Assembly: GCF_000003815.2 (NCBI RefSeq)
Contig: NC_049982.1
Span: forward strand, 21,444,948-21,508,947
Direction of reading: 5' to 3'
DNA from: Branchiostoma floridae
Lineage: Eukaryota > Chordata > Leptocardii > Amphioxiformes > Branchiostomatidae
DNA length: 64,000 bases
The translations under genes were made by a program, and so were the position numbers. The notes beneath the pieces were generated by a model. The model worked only from the letters and a program-made list of their open reading frames with translations. It was not told the origin of the DNA and ran no database searches. Each line of letters begins with the position of its first letter. Position 1 is the first letter of the stretch. Positions 26,497 to 40,350 of the stretch are shown here, piece by piece.

Positions 26497-27580
26497 ATAT
26501 TGCAATCCATACATAGTATGGGATTGCAATATATTGTTTTTGCTGAGTTTCTTCTTCTCCTGTCAAAATCTTCAAGTTGATTCAACTTTTTCATTTTTGG
26601 GCCAAATGAGCTGAAATTTGACAGGGTGGTAGAAATAGCAAATACCCCCAGGTGTTTTTTTCACTTTCTTGATAGAGGCCTTAGAATTTATGATATTTAG
26701 GGTTTTTGGTCATTTTTAGACAAAATATGTATATTTTGGGCCCCTGTGCCCTGGTATTACAAGCTAATGACCTGAAATTTGGTAGAGAGGTGCATTGGAC
26801 ATATGAGCACAGAAAACCATCGGCACCTTCTTCATAGATCACTTCAAAAATGAGTTATTTTAGGGGTTTTGGCCATTTTTGACTAAAAATGTATATTTAT
26901 GGCTCATATGCCCTTGTATTAAAACCAAATGACCTGAAATTTGGTACATAGGTGCATTTGACATATGACCACAGAACCCCATCAACGCTTTATTCATTGT
27001 TTACACCAAAAATGAGTTATTTTAGGGTTTTTGGCCATTTTTGACTAAAAATGTATATTTTTTGCTCCTATGCCCTTGTATGAAAACCTAATGACCTGAA
27101 ATTTAGCACAGAGGTGCATTGAACATATGCTCACAGGACCTCATCGACACTTTCTTCATAGACCTCTTGAAAAATGAGTTATTTTTGGGTTTTCAGTCAT
27201 TTTTTACTAAAAATGTATATTTTTGGCCCCTATACCCTTGTATGTAAACCAAATGGCCTGAAATTTGGTACAGAGGTGCATTGGACATATGACAATAGGA
27301 CCCCATCAACACTTTCTTCATAGAGCACTTATAAAATGAGTTATTTTGGGATTTTTAGCCATTTTTGTCTAAAAATGTATATTTTTGGCATATATGCCCT
27401 TGTATTGAAACCAAATGACCTAAAACTCGACATGAAGGTGTGTAGGACAAGTGCCGAGAGTACTTAATTTTCCCTTTGAGTAGACATTACTTCAAATTGT
27501 TGAATTTGGGGATTTTTTCCAGGATGAAGATGGATTGCAATATGCTGTATTTGCTCCTAAGCAAATGTCGGCCTTTCTAG
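26497..27580 (+). mobile_element. Helitron-like non-autonomous element, second full copy
   Basis: Nearly collinear with 1581-2662: same 5' hairpin (ATTGCAATCCATACATAG...), the same five units of about 163 bp, the same 3' stem-loop ATTTGCTCCTAAGCAAAT and terminal GTCGGCCTTTCTAG followed by T. High identity to the other copy implies fairly recent spread. Lies upstream of HELQ. Confidence 0.72.
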
Positions 27581-27599
27581 TTTGAAACAGTTTTTCGTG

Positions 27600-28682
27600 T
27601 AACGTTAGGTCGGATCGTTCCCGGGTATGGTAGCCCGTGAAATGCTGTGCCATTTGTCTATTTATAACGTTATACTAATTGGAGGGTTCCATTTTTCGAC
27701 AGGGGTTCAAATTTCGTCAGGTTTTAAAAATCATTGTTGCGGAGGAATGCATAGATGCCTGCACATGAGAAGTACAACTAGCTGTAGACTAAACCTTGTT
27801 GTAAATAACTACAAATACGGGGTATGTGCCGAAGCAAGATAATGATAAAAGCTCCTTGGTCGAAGTTAGCAAGCCCCACAGATAACGATTGAAAAATGCA
27901 CAGACACAGCCTGCTGCAGTACCGACGGAAAATGCCAGATGGACCCAGTACCGCCGGAACTTTAGATTCCAAGGATAGTCACGTGACGCAAAATCCAAGA
28001 TGGAGGGTGTTTCAAAAAATTTTTTCGGATACAGTCTGGCCAAGCTTTAGGAGGTCTGACCAAGGACGTTACACAGGAATTAAAAAGTATAGAAAGGTGG
28101 GTACTGAAACATTACACAACAGCCAGCCCATAGTAGCAACATATTTGACTTTGTATCAAGATGGAATCGATTGTATGTCAGTCGATTAGCGGTGGGGAGG
28201 GGGGCGACAGTCGTACACTTTCCGGCAGGAATTCTTCTTCTTTGATGTACTTGCAGCTTGTGTCAAGTTGTGCAATTGTCAGGTTATATTCAACGTATCA
28301 ATCATATAAATAGTTACACTGACTTCAGTTTTGACAACTTATCTTGTGTCTTAAACTCCTTGTTTTAAGGCTGTAACGTTACCGTTGCGTTGCAGATCCA
28401 ACGTTTAACATAACAATAAGATGTGTAGGAAACTATACTATAGCCGTGGCTCTTGGAGGGCGTTTTAGTATTAATGATTAAAAAATCTTTGTAGTTTTCA
28501 GTTTTTTTACAAATATGCATCAAAGGTAAGATATCTACAATTATTAAGAAAATTATATGCTGCCTTTTAGACCACAGTAAATTTGTCATTTATAACTGGA
28601 GCTATTGTCGTATCACTTTTTCTCATTTCAGGTTTCTGCCACTGGAGATTTTTGAGGACGAGATATAGAACAGGCAGACAAG
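27600..28682 (+). promoter_or_regulatory. HELQ 5' region with probable non-coding first exon
   Basis: A 5' UTR exon probably ends at 28096 (AGAAAG/GTGGGT) and is joined to the coding exon at an acceptor CATTTCAG (exon starts 28632), 51 bases before the ATG. An E-box palindrome GTCACGTGAC lies at about 27978-27987. A minus-strand frame 28043-27789 (MARLYPKKFFETPSILDF..., 84 codons with one hydrophobic stretch) overlaps this region; it might be a divergent small gene but has no recognised relative. Confidence 0.4.
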
Positions 28683-31600
28683 ATGGATACAGAAGCCTGC
28701 AATATCAAGCGCCGTGTCAACTCTTCCCGTAAGCGCCGCCGTGACCCCACAGGGACCACGCCCGCAAAGGGAAAGATAGCCAGACAAATCAGTTTTACAG
28801 AAGGCCCATCCAGTCAGGTACAATCTTCAGACACTGCTTTAAAACAGAAAACTTCTAAAGCAATGTATTGTGAGGGAACCTGCCAGTCAAATCCAGTCAG
28901 TAACAATGAAGAAACACCCAGGAATAAAAGACTTGTGACAAATACTAGTGCAGTATCTTGTGGCCAGCCATCAAGAAGACCATTGTTTAAAGGGAATGCC
29001 AGTGAAGAAATGAAAGGGAAGCAGATGTACCAGGATATGCCAAACTCCTGGAAGGTTGTCTCAAGGCAAGAGGAGGTATCATCTGGAAGGCCAGGACTGA
29101 GGTCAGGGTCAGTGTCAGCAAGAGAAGTGAAAAGACCAGAAGATATGTCAAAGAGGAAAAGGCCTCTTCCTTGTGCAAGTTCTACACCAGGACCTGATAA
29201 GTCCTTTCAGGTAAAAATAAAATGCACTGTAAAACTTTCAAGACAGATGTCATTCTAATGATTCTTGAAGACCATTGTTTCCTTCTTAAAGTTTTAGAAA
29301 GCCCTGTGTGTATTGTCTCTTGGCGGGACTGACATCCAAGCTGAGCTGTGTGTTAGAGTATGAGCCTACCTTTAAGTTGTTACTAAATTTTATTTATCAT
29401 TGCTCTATGTTATTTTAATTACAACCACAGGAGTGTCCTGGAACACCTGATATGCTGTTCCAAGATGAAGACTGTAACACTGCAGACCCTCAGGATAGTT
29501 TTAACTCTAGCGACACACTCTTTGCACAGATGAACCTCAGCAATCTACAGGTTAGTGTCACATCTTAGTTGTTTATAGTTTCTTTCATTATTTCTCGTAA
29601 GATTACTAAGTACATTGAATTGTTTTCTCCACTCATTGAAAAAACACTGTTTCATAAAGGTTGTGCTAAGTCATAGTATAGGTTATATGCAAGCCATTTT
29701 TCAAGTATATTCCACCATTATAGGTACATATACTGACAAATGTATTGGTTAGAGCAAGGAGGTTGGTTAGAGTCAAATTTAGAAAAGAAAACAATGAAAA
29801 TATAAACTTCGTTGTGCTATATGCATAGCCCTCTTTGTTTATTTTTTCTTTACACATCTCAGGAATCAGAATCAGCCAATCAGGTAAAAGAATTCACACC
29901 TGCAGCAGATGATGTCGTCCTTGCTCCTATAGCTATGGAATCATCTCAAAATGATGACAGAAGTGAAAACACACACGTGCAAGAAAAGAAGATATTGACT
30001 GATGGACTCAGTAGGACTAGTGGTAAAGTTAAAGAAGCAAATGACCCCAAACAAGAACCAAAACTCAGTGGAATACAAAGTGGAAATATAGGGAACCTCA
30101 ACCCATCTTGCAAGACAATGCCACTTTCTGGAAAAGTATTTCATACCAGAGGACAGAGACAACAGTTGGGCAATACAACTATCCAAAGCCATTGTGCACA
30201 ATCTTCATCATATGGGAAGAAAGAAAGTGATACAAAATACACTAAGCCACCACAAGACAAAGTTAGGGAGGAGGCAAATACTGTACCCACAAAACCAATG
30301 GTTTTGAAACAGGAAACTGGCAAAGACAGCTGTCTGGGTGATGACATAAAAAAGCAACAGACTGTGGCAATCAAGTCTGCAGTGTCCACTCCCAAACCAT
30401 CAGGGTCATTAAGGGATAGAATTAGACAGGCACTGCAAACCAACATCAAGAACACCACACCTCAGGCTACCAAGAGCAAACAGATGAGGGAGGAGTCGGT
30501 TACCAAGGTGATCAGTGATGCTATGGAAACGTACCAGAAGACTTCAGAGTACGATGTCGGTCCATTCTATGGGCTGCCTTCCAGAGTGAGGGAGATGCTC
30601 ATCCAACATCGAGGGATTGGGAAGCTCTATGGTAAGTCTAGGATAGCAATTCTTTAATAAAGCTTGAAAAGATGTTTCAATCTTATTTTGATAGCTACTA
30701 AAAATGGGCCTTTTTTTATGGATCATTAACAGACAATTGCAAACTTCTTTTAGATCCATCGTTTAAAATCTGAGGTTCTGAATTCGTTTGATGTCCTAGT
30801 TTTGGTATGCCCAGTTTCTTGTTTTTGCAGTCATTTTCACAATAGCCATTTCACAGAATGACAATAGCAACAAGACAGAAATGTCCAAAACAAGACAGGT
30901 TCATGCTGTACCCAGAAAAGAGATACAGATGTAGAATGTCATGTAAACCCAGTTAAGAACTTGGTAAAAAAAATGATATGCACTGTTGCTGAACTTAAAG
31001 TACAGCAAAATCGCCATCATGTATTTCACCATGTTGTACTCTTTCATGATGTTTAGACTGGCAGAATGAGTGTCTGACCCTAGATACCATCCAGAACCGG
31101 GGAAACCTGATCTACTCCCTCCCGACCAGCGGGGGGAAAACCTTGGTGGCAGAGATCCTCATCATGAAGGAGATCCTCTGTAGGAAGAAGGACACACTGC
31201 TGGTTCTTCCCTTTGTTTCTATTGTACAAGAAAAGGTAAGCCATTTCTATTTGCTTTCTTTTGATAGTTTTAAGTGAGACCTGTAGATCTATTTGAAGCT
31301 TGGAAATTCCCTACATTGTAAAACTATTTCTTGTAATACAATGGTGAGTATACTAAATGTAACGAAAAAACATATGTAAAAAATATAGTATATGTTTAAA
31401 TGCTATAAGTGTAATGTTGTACAATTTGAAAGTCAAATTGCTGCCATTCAGCTAGAAGAAAGGGTATGCCATCCGTCAGGGGCGGTATAACCCCAACGGT
31501 GCTGTAGTACACCGTATGACTATGACTGACTGCTGCTTTTCATTGAGCTAATAACAATAGGCTGGCTGTCTGTCCTGACCATTCTTGATTAGTAATTCAA

Positions 31601-34600
31601 CTAATATTAGTATTTTCAATTAACAACTTGACCAATGATAGATTGGCTTTCATATCCATCAAATATTTCATTTTAATATTTTCCTTTGAATTGAATTTAT
31701 TCACATTTCTACATTTTAAATGTGGGCATGAAATCAATCTATTGCTGTAAGTTCATTTGAAAAATGTACATTTGTAAACTTTTGTTGAACACCTTCTGTG
31801 GACAGGTTCGCACAATTGCTCCCTTTGCCGCTGATCTGGACTTCATTGTGGAAGAGTATGCCGGGAGTCGAGGAAGGTTCCCTCCCAGAAAGAGGCGGAA
31901 TAAACATGCCCTTTACATCGCTACCATCGAGAAGGCCAACTCCTTAGTCAACTCACTTGTGGAGCTAGGAAGACTTGAAGAGATAGGCCTTGTCGTTGTG
32001 GATGAGGTATGTATAGATTTTCAAGAAAAAATGAACAGAACAGGTATATTTGAGTTCTGCAAATTAGGTACTTAAAAGCAGAATTTATATAACTTCACCT
32101 CAAGAGTGTGATTCATTATTTATGTGACTTTCAATATACACAATGCTGAGCTTTTAAAGTTTTATTGTCCGTGGGACTAGTAGTAAGTGAGGCACATTGA
32201 CTGATGATAGATACCCATGGAGAAGACACTTGAGAAATGTAAGGACAATATATTACTTTGGCATTACATTAGGGTGCAGAAACTGATTTAATATTGATAT
32301 AACCTCTCTGTCAAATACCAGCTCCACATGCTTGGGGAGGGGGGCAGTAGAGGTGCCACTCTGGAGATGTGCCTGGCAAAGGTGCTCTACATCAGCAGTA
32401 AGTTCTGCTCATTCTCTTGGTGAAATCTTTTTCCTCCTAGTCTCTACCCAACTAACTATGCTGGCTGAAAAACAGTCAAGTCTAGCCAAATAGGTCGACT
32501 AATTTGCTTGTTTGGCCACCACCTAAGGGTTGAAATTTCATTTGCCCTTTACCCTGTAGCTTTATCTCCTGACCAGTTACTCACCCTATTTTTTTACTTA
32601 ATTCTACCTCTCTTGCATGGTGAGGACTACATTTTCCTTTGGACCAAATTTGCCCTGTTTTAAGGTTAGACAGCAAGGACATAACATTGCTAATTGTGCT
32701 CTTACTTCCTTAGTTAGAGGATCATGAAACCTATTTTGGTATACTCAACAAATGTGGTGCATGAAGTAGAATTTCACAATAACCTAATAGAAGTTAAAAG
32801 AGGTCATATTGTGAAAATGCAGTGTAAATACACATGCAACGTACACGTGCAAGCTAGATAGATATTAAATGTTGTATGTCTATTACAGAATCTTCGCAAA
32901 TCATTGGCATGAGCGCCACACTGAACAACATCCAAGAACTGCAGACGTTCCTCTCTGCTGAGGTGTACTCCAACAACTTCAGACCTGTAAGGAGTTGTTT
33001 GTTTGTTTCTTACCTTCGCTAAGAAGGTCATATTTTCGGATATGTAGGTAAACAGCATAAAATTCGAGTAGCTAACGCGCCGCACGGCTGCCGCACGGCA
33101 AATGATTTCAACCTTTACAACTGGTGTTTCCATTCTGTTTGTCTTAAATTAGGCAAATAAGGTGCTAATTTGCATAAATAACTAAAATAAAAAAAATAGT
33201 TGATAATCTCTTCCATCCAATAGTTGATAATCTCTGCCGCACGGCTGCCGCACGGCATTATGCAAATGAGGAACTAATTTGGATGGAAGAGATTATCAAC
33301 TATTTTTTTATTTTAGTTATTTATGCAAATTAGCACCTTATTTGCCTAATTTAAGACAAACAGAATGGAAACACCAGTTGTAAAGGTTGAAATCATTTGG
33401 GGAAGGTGTGGTGTCATCAGGGCTCTAGCCAGCTCGAATTTTTTTTCCGTCAGCCAATGCCCATTGTCGCGAAAACACTATTCCATGAGTTAGAGAGACT
33501 GAACTGAGACTTTGAAAAATGGGTTTTTAATGAGATTATCGTATGCGAAAGGGCGCCAACACACATTGTCAGCAATCATAACAATAGCAAAGCAAACAGT
33601 GTATGGCTTTTACGGCCGTGGACGGCGTCCCCAAGCCGCCTGTAGCTTCCATCAAGGATTTTTGTCAGTCAAGGTTGACGGATTGGTTTTAAAATTTTTC
33701 TGTCACACACAGCAAATTTCCGTCAATTGACGGAAAAACGGACGCTGGCTAGAGCCCTGAGTGTCGTGGAACTCTAGTTTTTATTCCAATGCTTGGGCAA
33801 GCTTCCTCATGGCATAATACACCAGGTTCGTACTGAAGAGTACATGCTGTATATCTGGACAGATCAAATTAGGAAGGATCTTATTGATAAGTGTGGTGGG
33901 TTCTTCTATGTGTTAGTTGTGTGGCTCTCCTCAAACACAACTCAAAGTCAAAAATCAGACAGGACCTCCATTTAACTTCCTATCTGAGGAACATCCCTAG
34001 CGGTATTAAACATCAGATTTTTCTCAAGCAAACTACAAAAAATTAATATCAATGTCAACAATTCTACCTAACGGTCATTGATAAAGAGACTTACATGTAG
34101 AATATATTTCATCTTTGTTAATTGTAGGTGCAGCTTAAAGAATATCTGAAGATTACAGACAGTATTTATGAGGTGAACTCAAAGGCCTTATGTCCTGAAG
34201 ACCAGATTCAGTTCTCAAGAATGGTCAGCTATAAGGTAAGTGGCATGAACTGGTACATATCTAAATGTACAATCATAGTACCTGGATGTACATGTAGTTG
34301 TGCATCAACCATAGAATTTTTTTGCGTGCAAATTTTCACATTTGTTGCATTTTATTGTATGCCAAAAATGTGAATGGAGTAATGTGTACATATGGTATAG
34401 GCATTCTCATTCCAAATTTAAGGTCATCTGATTTCAATACCAGTGCACAGGACCCCTAAATGCATTACACTTTTTTGGAGGACTACCTATACTATGTTAC
34501 ATTGCAAGTTTAAGCATTACTGGTACTGATGACATCTGTCATTTTTACTCAGTACCCAAAAGAGATGCAGTCCCGAGACCCAGACCACCTGGTCGGCATG

Positions 34601-37600
34601 GTGATGGACGTGATCCCCACCCACTCCTGTCTGCTCTTCTGCCCCACCAAGAAGAACTGTCAGAATGTGGTGGACATGCTGTGTAAGCTACTGCCAAGGT
34701 AAAGGGAGAGGTTTAAAAATCTGCATTTTTACTTGAATTGGGGCTGGTAATGTTTTCAGGCAGACTTCATAACCCCTGCTTCTATTCTTAAGTTAAAACC
34801 TTTCCAATACCTTACAGTGTATAAGGGCGGTGGCCATCTTCATTTCTATAGCCATTACACAGGCCACTACAGCTGAGCATTGGGCTAGTCTTCAATGGCA
34901 GTGAGGTGTATGTAGCTCCCATACTCGTTTTCCAATGTGCTGAGTTAGCTTAAAGCAGTTTGTACCATTTTTCAAGTCTTGGTATTTCCTTCCCACCGTT
35001 TCCTATTCAAAAGAGAATGTATCTATGATTCCCCAGAACTCTCCGTGGACACAAAGTACCCGGGAAGAAGGCCCTTCTGAAGGCCCTGGAGTCTGATGGC
35101 AATGGTACGGTGTGCCCTGTGCTGAAGTACACCATCCCGTTTGGACTGGCGTACCACCACAGCGGGCTGACCATGGACGAGAGGAAACTGATCGAGGAGG
35201 CGTACTCGGAAGGAGTGCTGTGTCTACTGGCCTGCACCTCCACACTCGCTGCAGGGGTCAACCTGCCGGCAAAAAGGTCACACTTTAACCTTCACCCTGC
35301 TAGAGTAGGTTGGTTATTGGGTTGGAAAGGGTTTACATTGCTACCCAAAAATCACAGAAGCTGACTTTTAGTTTTCAATCCTTTTAAAACTGATCAGCCT
35401 GTACTAGGTAGCCTGAGTATACAATCCTCCATAGTAACCGCTGGCTCAATCCTTTTGCTTGCTAAACATGGAAAGGATTGAGCCAGCGGTCACTACGGAG
35501 GATTGTACTTAGGCTATACACTAGGCTTGGAGTATATGTACAAATGAAGATTTCCATGAAACCTCAGAATATGGGGCTTAAGAAGATGAACCAGAAAACT
35601 GGCTCTTGAGTTCATAAGGCTATACTGATGATGGTAAGATAAAGTTAATGTACTATATTTTCTTAACTCAGTTTCTTCTTTCAAACATACTGATGCACAT
35701 GCTGGTCTTTCCTATCGTATGACCACAGGGTGATCCTGAGAGCGCCCTTTGTTGGGGAACACTTCATCAGCAGAGCCCAGTATAAACAGATGGTGGGGCG
35801 GGCGGGCAGGGCAGGCATTGACTCCTCGGGGGAGAGTGTCACCATAGTCAAGCCTCAGGACAAGGCAAAGGTAGTTCACTTCAGCCAAGATGTGGTGTTG
35901 CCAAAAAAAAAGTAGAAGAAATTGTGATCTTTTTCTATTTCAAGTCATTCTTTCTTTTTGTACCAATTATATTTTGCACATAGACTTGTAGGGAGAATCT
36001 GCCTACAAGTTACAATCATAACTTGACAGTTACTGAGGGATTTGAGGCTTTGTTTAATGTTGATGTTTTTTTATTAGATTATTGAGCTGATTGGGAGACC
36101 ATTTGAGAGTTGCCGCAGCAGTCTGATGTATGATGATGGCAAAGGGCTGAGAACACTTATCTTAAATCTCATTGGTCTGAAGGTAATACTTGCATGATCT
36201 CACATATGTTCATTATTCAAAAGGAAATGTTTCTTAAGATTATGGAAAGATGTGTACCATGTGCTATATCAGTCAGTTTAAGGACATTCTGATTCTTAAA
36301 TAAGTGCTCTTAAGGCATTGCATTTAGATATTTTATTTCTGTGGTTTGTGAAAAAATAAAGTAATCAGTGTCAGACCTGTAAATCTTCCTTCCCAGCCAA
36401 CAATTGCACATTTTGTCACCAACACCAACAACCCTAAAAAAAAAAATAAACAGTATGTTGAAGGTTAAAATGCCTATCCCACATGGACTAATGCTGCATA
36501 TCTGTAGTTTATATTTCAATGTAAGACATGGCAATCTTTTATATTAAGAAGTCAGACTTAATGATATGATTTCCAAACTACTGTCTTCTATTTTATCTGT
36601 TGTTCCAATGTTATAAATTTCATTTTACCCAGATTGCCACCAGCAGAGCAGCAGTGTCAGCCTTTCTGAGCCACACCCTCTTCAGTGTGCAGTGTGATTC
36701 TCAGCAGGACCAGGGTTTCCTGGAGTTCACCCAGCATGCCTTGCAGGTGAGTTAGATTGTACTGATGATCTTGAAATTAATGTTTGCAGTGGTTTTATTT
36801 TTGTGGTTTTCTCTTGACATGAGATCATGACACCCCCAGTATAACTTGTTTTCCTACTACAGAAGTATAGAACTTCAACAACTGAACCTCATTTCATCTC
36901 CTACCACATAATATAGTCCCCGCAATAATAGATGAACAAACTGTATGTCCCATAGATAATGATCGAGATGAAAAAAAATTATGGCAGCTTGAATTTGCAA
37001 GATGACATCCAGACTTATTCCCAGATTCATTTCTTCCTTGTTCATTGCTGCAATGTATTCTTCTTGGATCTTGTTTAAGATATTGGAAGATTATGTCTAT
37101 TCTGTCTTGTAAATAGTGTCTCATTCCCCTTGCTCAGGACTTGGTAGAAGTGGGGCTAGTTACAGAGAAGACATTACTACCAGCAGACAGTGGAGATGAG
37201 GACATCCTGCTGGAAGTGACCAGACTGGGACAAGCTTCTTTCAAAGGTTAGTGTCATTAGTTAGTGTAAGCTTTTAGTGAAGTGGATTTATGGCCAGTAA
37301 GTTACCTTGCTAACAATGGAAAGAAAATGTCAGCTTGCCAAGAGACTGTCCTTTCATGGACTTTTTGTATATTCCAGATCAAAACCAAACTATTCTGAAT
37401 CCGTAATTGATGCAAGGTGAAGTAGGTTGTCATTGATAGCTGAATGGTTCTTTGTAATTCTATTTGGTCTTTTTCATGGCCTGAGTACCATCCTCTATAG
37501 TGACTGCTGGCTCAGTACTTTTGCTTGCTAACCATGGAGAGGATGGTACTCAGGTTAACTTTTTCATGGAAATATTAGACTGAATAAGAGCTGTCCCATG

Positions 37601-40350
37601 TATAATATCCTCTATCCTGTGTTTTTCTCCAGGTCCCATAGACATCAAGTACTGTACCCAGCTGTACCAGGACCTGTGTAAGGCTCAGGAGGCCCTGGTG
37701 GTGGAGAACAGCCTGCACATGTTATACCTGGTCACACCTTACGACATGGTGGGGAGTGTGCGCCCAAACTGGATGATATACTTCAGACAGGTACAGACTT
37801 ATAAACAAGTTATTGTAAATTTTTAGTGCAGTGAATTTATGGCTATCAAAGGAAATGAAAATGCAAGGTTAGCAAAGATTGCATGTCACATTTTTTATCG
37901 TACCTTATAGAAATTGTATTTTCTGGGTCACCAAACTTATCCAAACTGGATTATATACTTCAGACAGATATAAAAACACTACCTGATTTTCATAATTAAT
38001 TGTTTGTCAAGACATTGTGTTCTTTTTTTAATATCAAACTTAATTTGTAACAGATGCAATGTATGGTGCAAATGTATCCATGCTAGTACTTGTATGGCAG
38101 TTTGCTGTACTTCTATGTTACAGGTCTACAATCTAACACTACTCACATATATGTCTGCTGCTGGTAGGGTTACAAGTCTTCAATTTAATGTTTAAATTGC
38201 CTTGACTATCTTAGTGTACATTTAAAGTATCTCTACATTGAATCCAACAAGCATCATCTTGTTTCACCTGACACAGCTCAGCCAGCTGAAACCCATTGAG
38301 CTGAAGGCTGCAACAATCATCGGTGTTCCGGAGGGCTACATCACCAGGAAGGCGTCCGGACAGAGAGCCAGACAGGTAGTACCTAATAATAGTAATAGCC
38401 CCACAGTACCATTCAGTACGTACATAGTTCACTGACTGGAGAAAAGGTGTTTGTTTGTTGAATGATATGCACAAGTTAAATTGTATGCGTTATTCTAGCT
38501 CTCTGTGGCATGGTACCTGGGTTCAGGCAGTTACCCCTCTTACCCTACTTCTGAGAAAATCTTTGATTCCCAAAATGATGCAGGACAGTGAAATGTTTGA
38601 TTGTAGAATAGGTTCAGAAGCAATCGTTGGAGCTAATCAGAGGTAGATTAGAATAGATTGCAGGCTACTACATAATCATATGCTTGATAATTTTTCAACC
38701 TGTGCATATATTTTCTCCTACCAGGCCTCCATAGACGAGGCGGTGGTGAGCCGGTTCTACCTGACACTGATGATCTACAGTCTGATGAAGCAGCACAGCA
38801 TCTGGGACGTCTCCGAGAAGTTTGAGGTACCAAGGGGCTTTCTGCAAAACCTGCTGTCCAGTGCAGCCAGCTTCTGTGCCTGTGTGCTGCACTTTTGTGA
38901 GGTGAGAGAGATGCAAAATTTGCAAAAGAAAAGTTTCTTTCTTTTTGTTTGTCAATCCAGTAACATGCTTATGTGTAAATGGTGCAAAACATCCATTTTA
39001 ACCTTTTCTTTGTATTGTATCGTTTCTGCAACTTTTAATGACTCTGTAATGTATTTCTGAACAATAGGCACTGGAGGAGATGTGGCCATTAAGGGTTCTA
39101 CTAGAAACCCTTGTGAAGAACCTGTCCTACTGTGTCACCAGTGAACTCATCCCACTCATGGAGGTGCCTGGTGTCAAACAGGTCTGTAGCTATATCCTCA
39201 TGTATCAATTACACTTATGTAATTATGTATCAGTGGAAACCAGAGCAGTAACAACAAGACAGTTGTTAAGTTAACATCACATAGTAGGAAAATAGCTCTG
39301 CAAGCTCTAAAGGACATTTTTGGCTGTACAGATGTGTGTCACCGAACAAGTCCAATATGAAAGATTTCCAGATGAAAAATATCCCAGAAGCTCTGGCAAT
39401 TTTGAAATTCACTGACTCACTTGCAAATTTGACTGGGTTATTTCACAGTGTGAGGCCAGCTTAGCCGTTTTATGAAAACTTGACAGCAGAATGTATATTG
39501 TACAGATGTCAAAGTGCTGTCGGACCATTGCTTTATGAACCCTCACACTATCGCTCAGTTAACATGATTCCTGACATTACAACAGGGTCGAGCAAGACAG
39601 CTGTATAAGGCTGGGTACAAGACCTTACAGGACCTGGCTCATGCCGAGACAGAGAGTCTGGTCCAGAACATTCAGCACATGCCGAGGAAGGTGGCCTACC
39701 AGATCATCGCTGCTGCAAAGGTAAGGTACTGGTGCTAGAGCATGTACACACAGGTAGAATACTTTACAGTAACCAAATTTTTAAATGTTTTGCTGCAAAG
39801 AGTCTGTCAGCTTCACTAAATGGTACTTTAGAATTTGGGTAGCATTAGGGAACTTTGATGCTTATAAATGTAGGTAAAAATCTTTCTATGAAGCACTAGT
39901 AAAATGTTCTTGGTAGAAGATAACTGTCTTTATGTAGATAGACATCTTATCAGGGCAAAGCAATGAGAGGCTCTTCTAGATCTTGCTAATGACCAAGATA
40001 CCAAACTTTTCATCCAGTCCAAAACATCATCACTCCACAGAGGGTATGACTTGCAGAAGTTAGAATATACACTACACACCATTGCTTGGAGTTTGCATTG
40101 ACTTCTATGTTTACATTTACATTTACATGTACATTTAAAATCACATGATGCACCCATGCTTCAGGTTCTGATTTCTGAAAAAGCTGAAAGCCTACTGGAG
40201 GAGGCAGAGGACCTTGTTGCCATGCCAACAGATGGAGTTGCTGGTTCTGTTGCGGTGGAAACAGATGCCATGTCAGTGGACGGTTGGAGCCAGGACAGTC
40301 AGAACCAGCGGTGGTCACAAGTTTCCCTAAAGGAGACTCCATCACAGTAG
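28683..40350 (+). CDS. HELQ: HELQ, superfamily 2 DNA helicase (POLQ-like)
   Basis: Exons: 28683-29210, 29431-29550, 29863-30631, 31057-31235, 31806-32006, 32322-32397, 32889-32986, 34128-34235, 34553-34698, 35037-35276, 35729-35870, 36078-36182, 36633-36746, 37138-37246, 37633-37790, 38277-38375, 38725-38901, 39068-39181, 39586-39720, 40165-40350. All join in phase: 1,267 residues, against about 1,100 in human. The first 430 residues are a disordered basic/polar tail. Ski2/Hel308-type motifs: I TSGGKT (about 496-501), II DELH (about 598-601, split by an intron), III MSATL, an LPAKR/VILRAP segment, [11 protein letters not shown] winged-helix region and a helix-hairpin-helix end ([20 protein letters not shown]) follow. 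A 3'-5' helicase acting at stalled forks and in double-strand break repair with RAD51 paralogs and FANCD2/I (family knowledge). AATAAA at 40585 may end the transcript. Confidence 0.96.
33099..33399. repeat. Long inverted repeat (about 121-bp arms) in a HELQ intron
   Basis: Left arm 33099-33220 (CAAATGATTTCAACC...CCATCCAA) and right arm 33279-33399 are near-perfect reverse complements around a 58-bp loop. A direct repeat CCGCACGGCTGCCGCACGGC sits just before the left arm and again in the loop. A transcript through HELQ would fold into a long hairpin here. Confidence 0.85.
33418..33759. mobile_element. hAT-like MITE (CAGGGCTCTAGCCAGC ends)
   Basis: Perfect 16-bp inverted ends CAGGGCTCTAGCCAGC / GCTGGCTAGAGCCCTG. 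Flanks GGTGTCAT and AGTGTCGT match at 6 of 8 bases, as a decayed 8-bp target duplication would. CAGGG-type ends with 8-bp duplications are typical of hAT elements. 342 bp, non-coding, in a HELQ intron right beside the long inverted repeat. Confidence 0.75.
35409..35515. mobile_element. Foldback MITE, AGCCTGAGTA family, copy 1
   Basis: Nearly the whole 107 bp is one hairpin: AGCCTGAGTA..AATCCTCC..AGTAACCGCTGG paired with CAGCGGTCACTACGGAGGA..TACTTAGGCT around a TTGCTTGCTAAACATGG centre. Related copies lie at 37479-37555 and 59132-59200. Confidence 0.75.
37479..37555. mobile_element. Foldback MITE, AGCCTGAGTA family, copy 2 (shortened)
   Basis: Begins GCCTGAGTACCATCCTC and ends GAGGATGGTACTCAGG, with the same TTTTGCTTGCTAACCATGG centre as copy 1 but missing most of the right arm that pairs with GTGACTGCTGGCTCAG. 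In a HELQ intron. Confidence 0.7.

Noticed and set aside
27789-28043. Minus-strand frame MARLYPKKFFETPSILDF..., 84 codons with one hydrophobic stretch, overlapping the HELQ 5' exon
   Set aside because: It looked like a small mitochondrial membrane protein divergent from HELQ, but no family matches and part overlaps the probable HELQ 5' UTR exon. Kept only as a remark.
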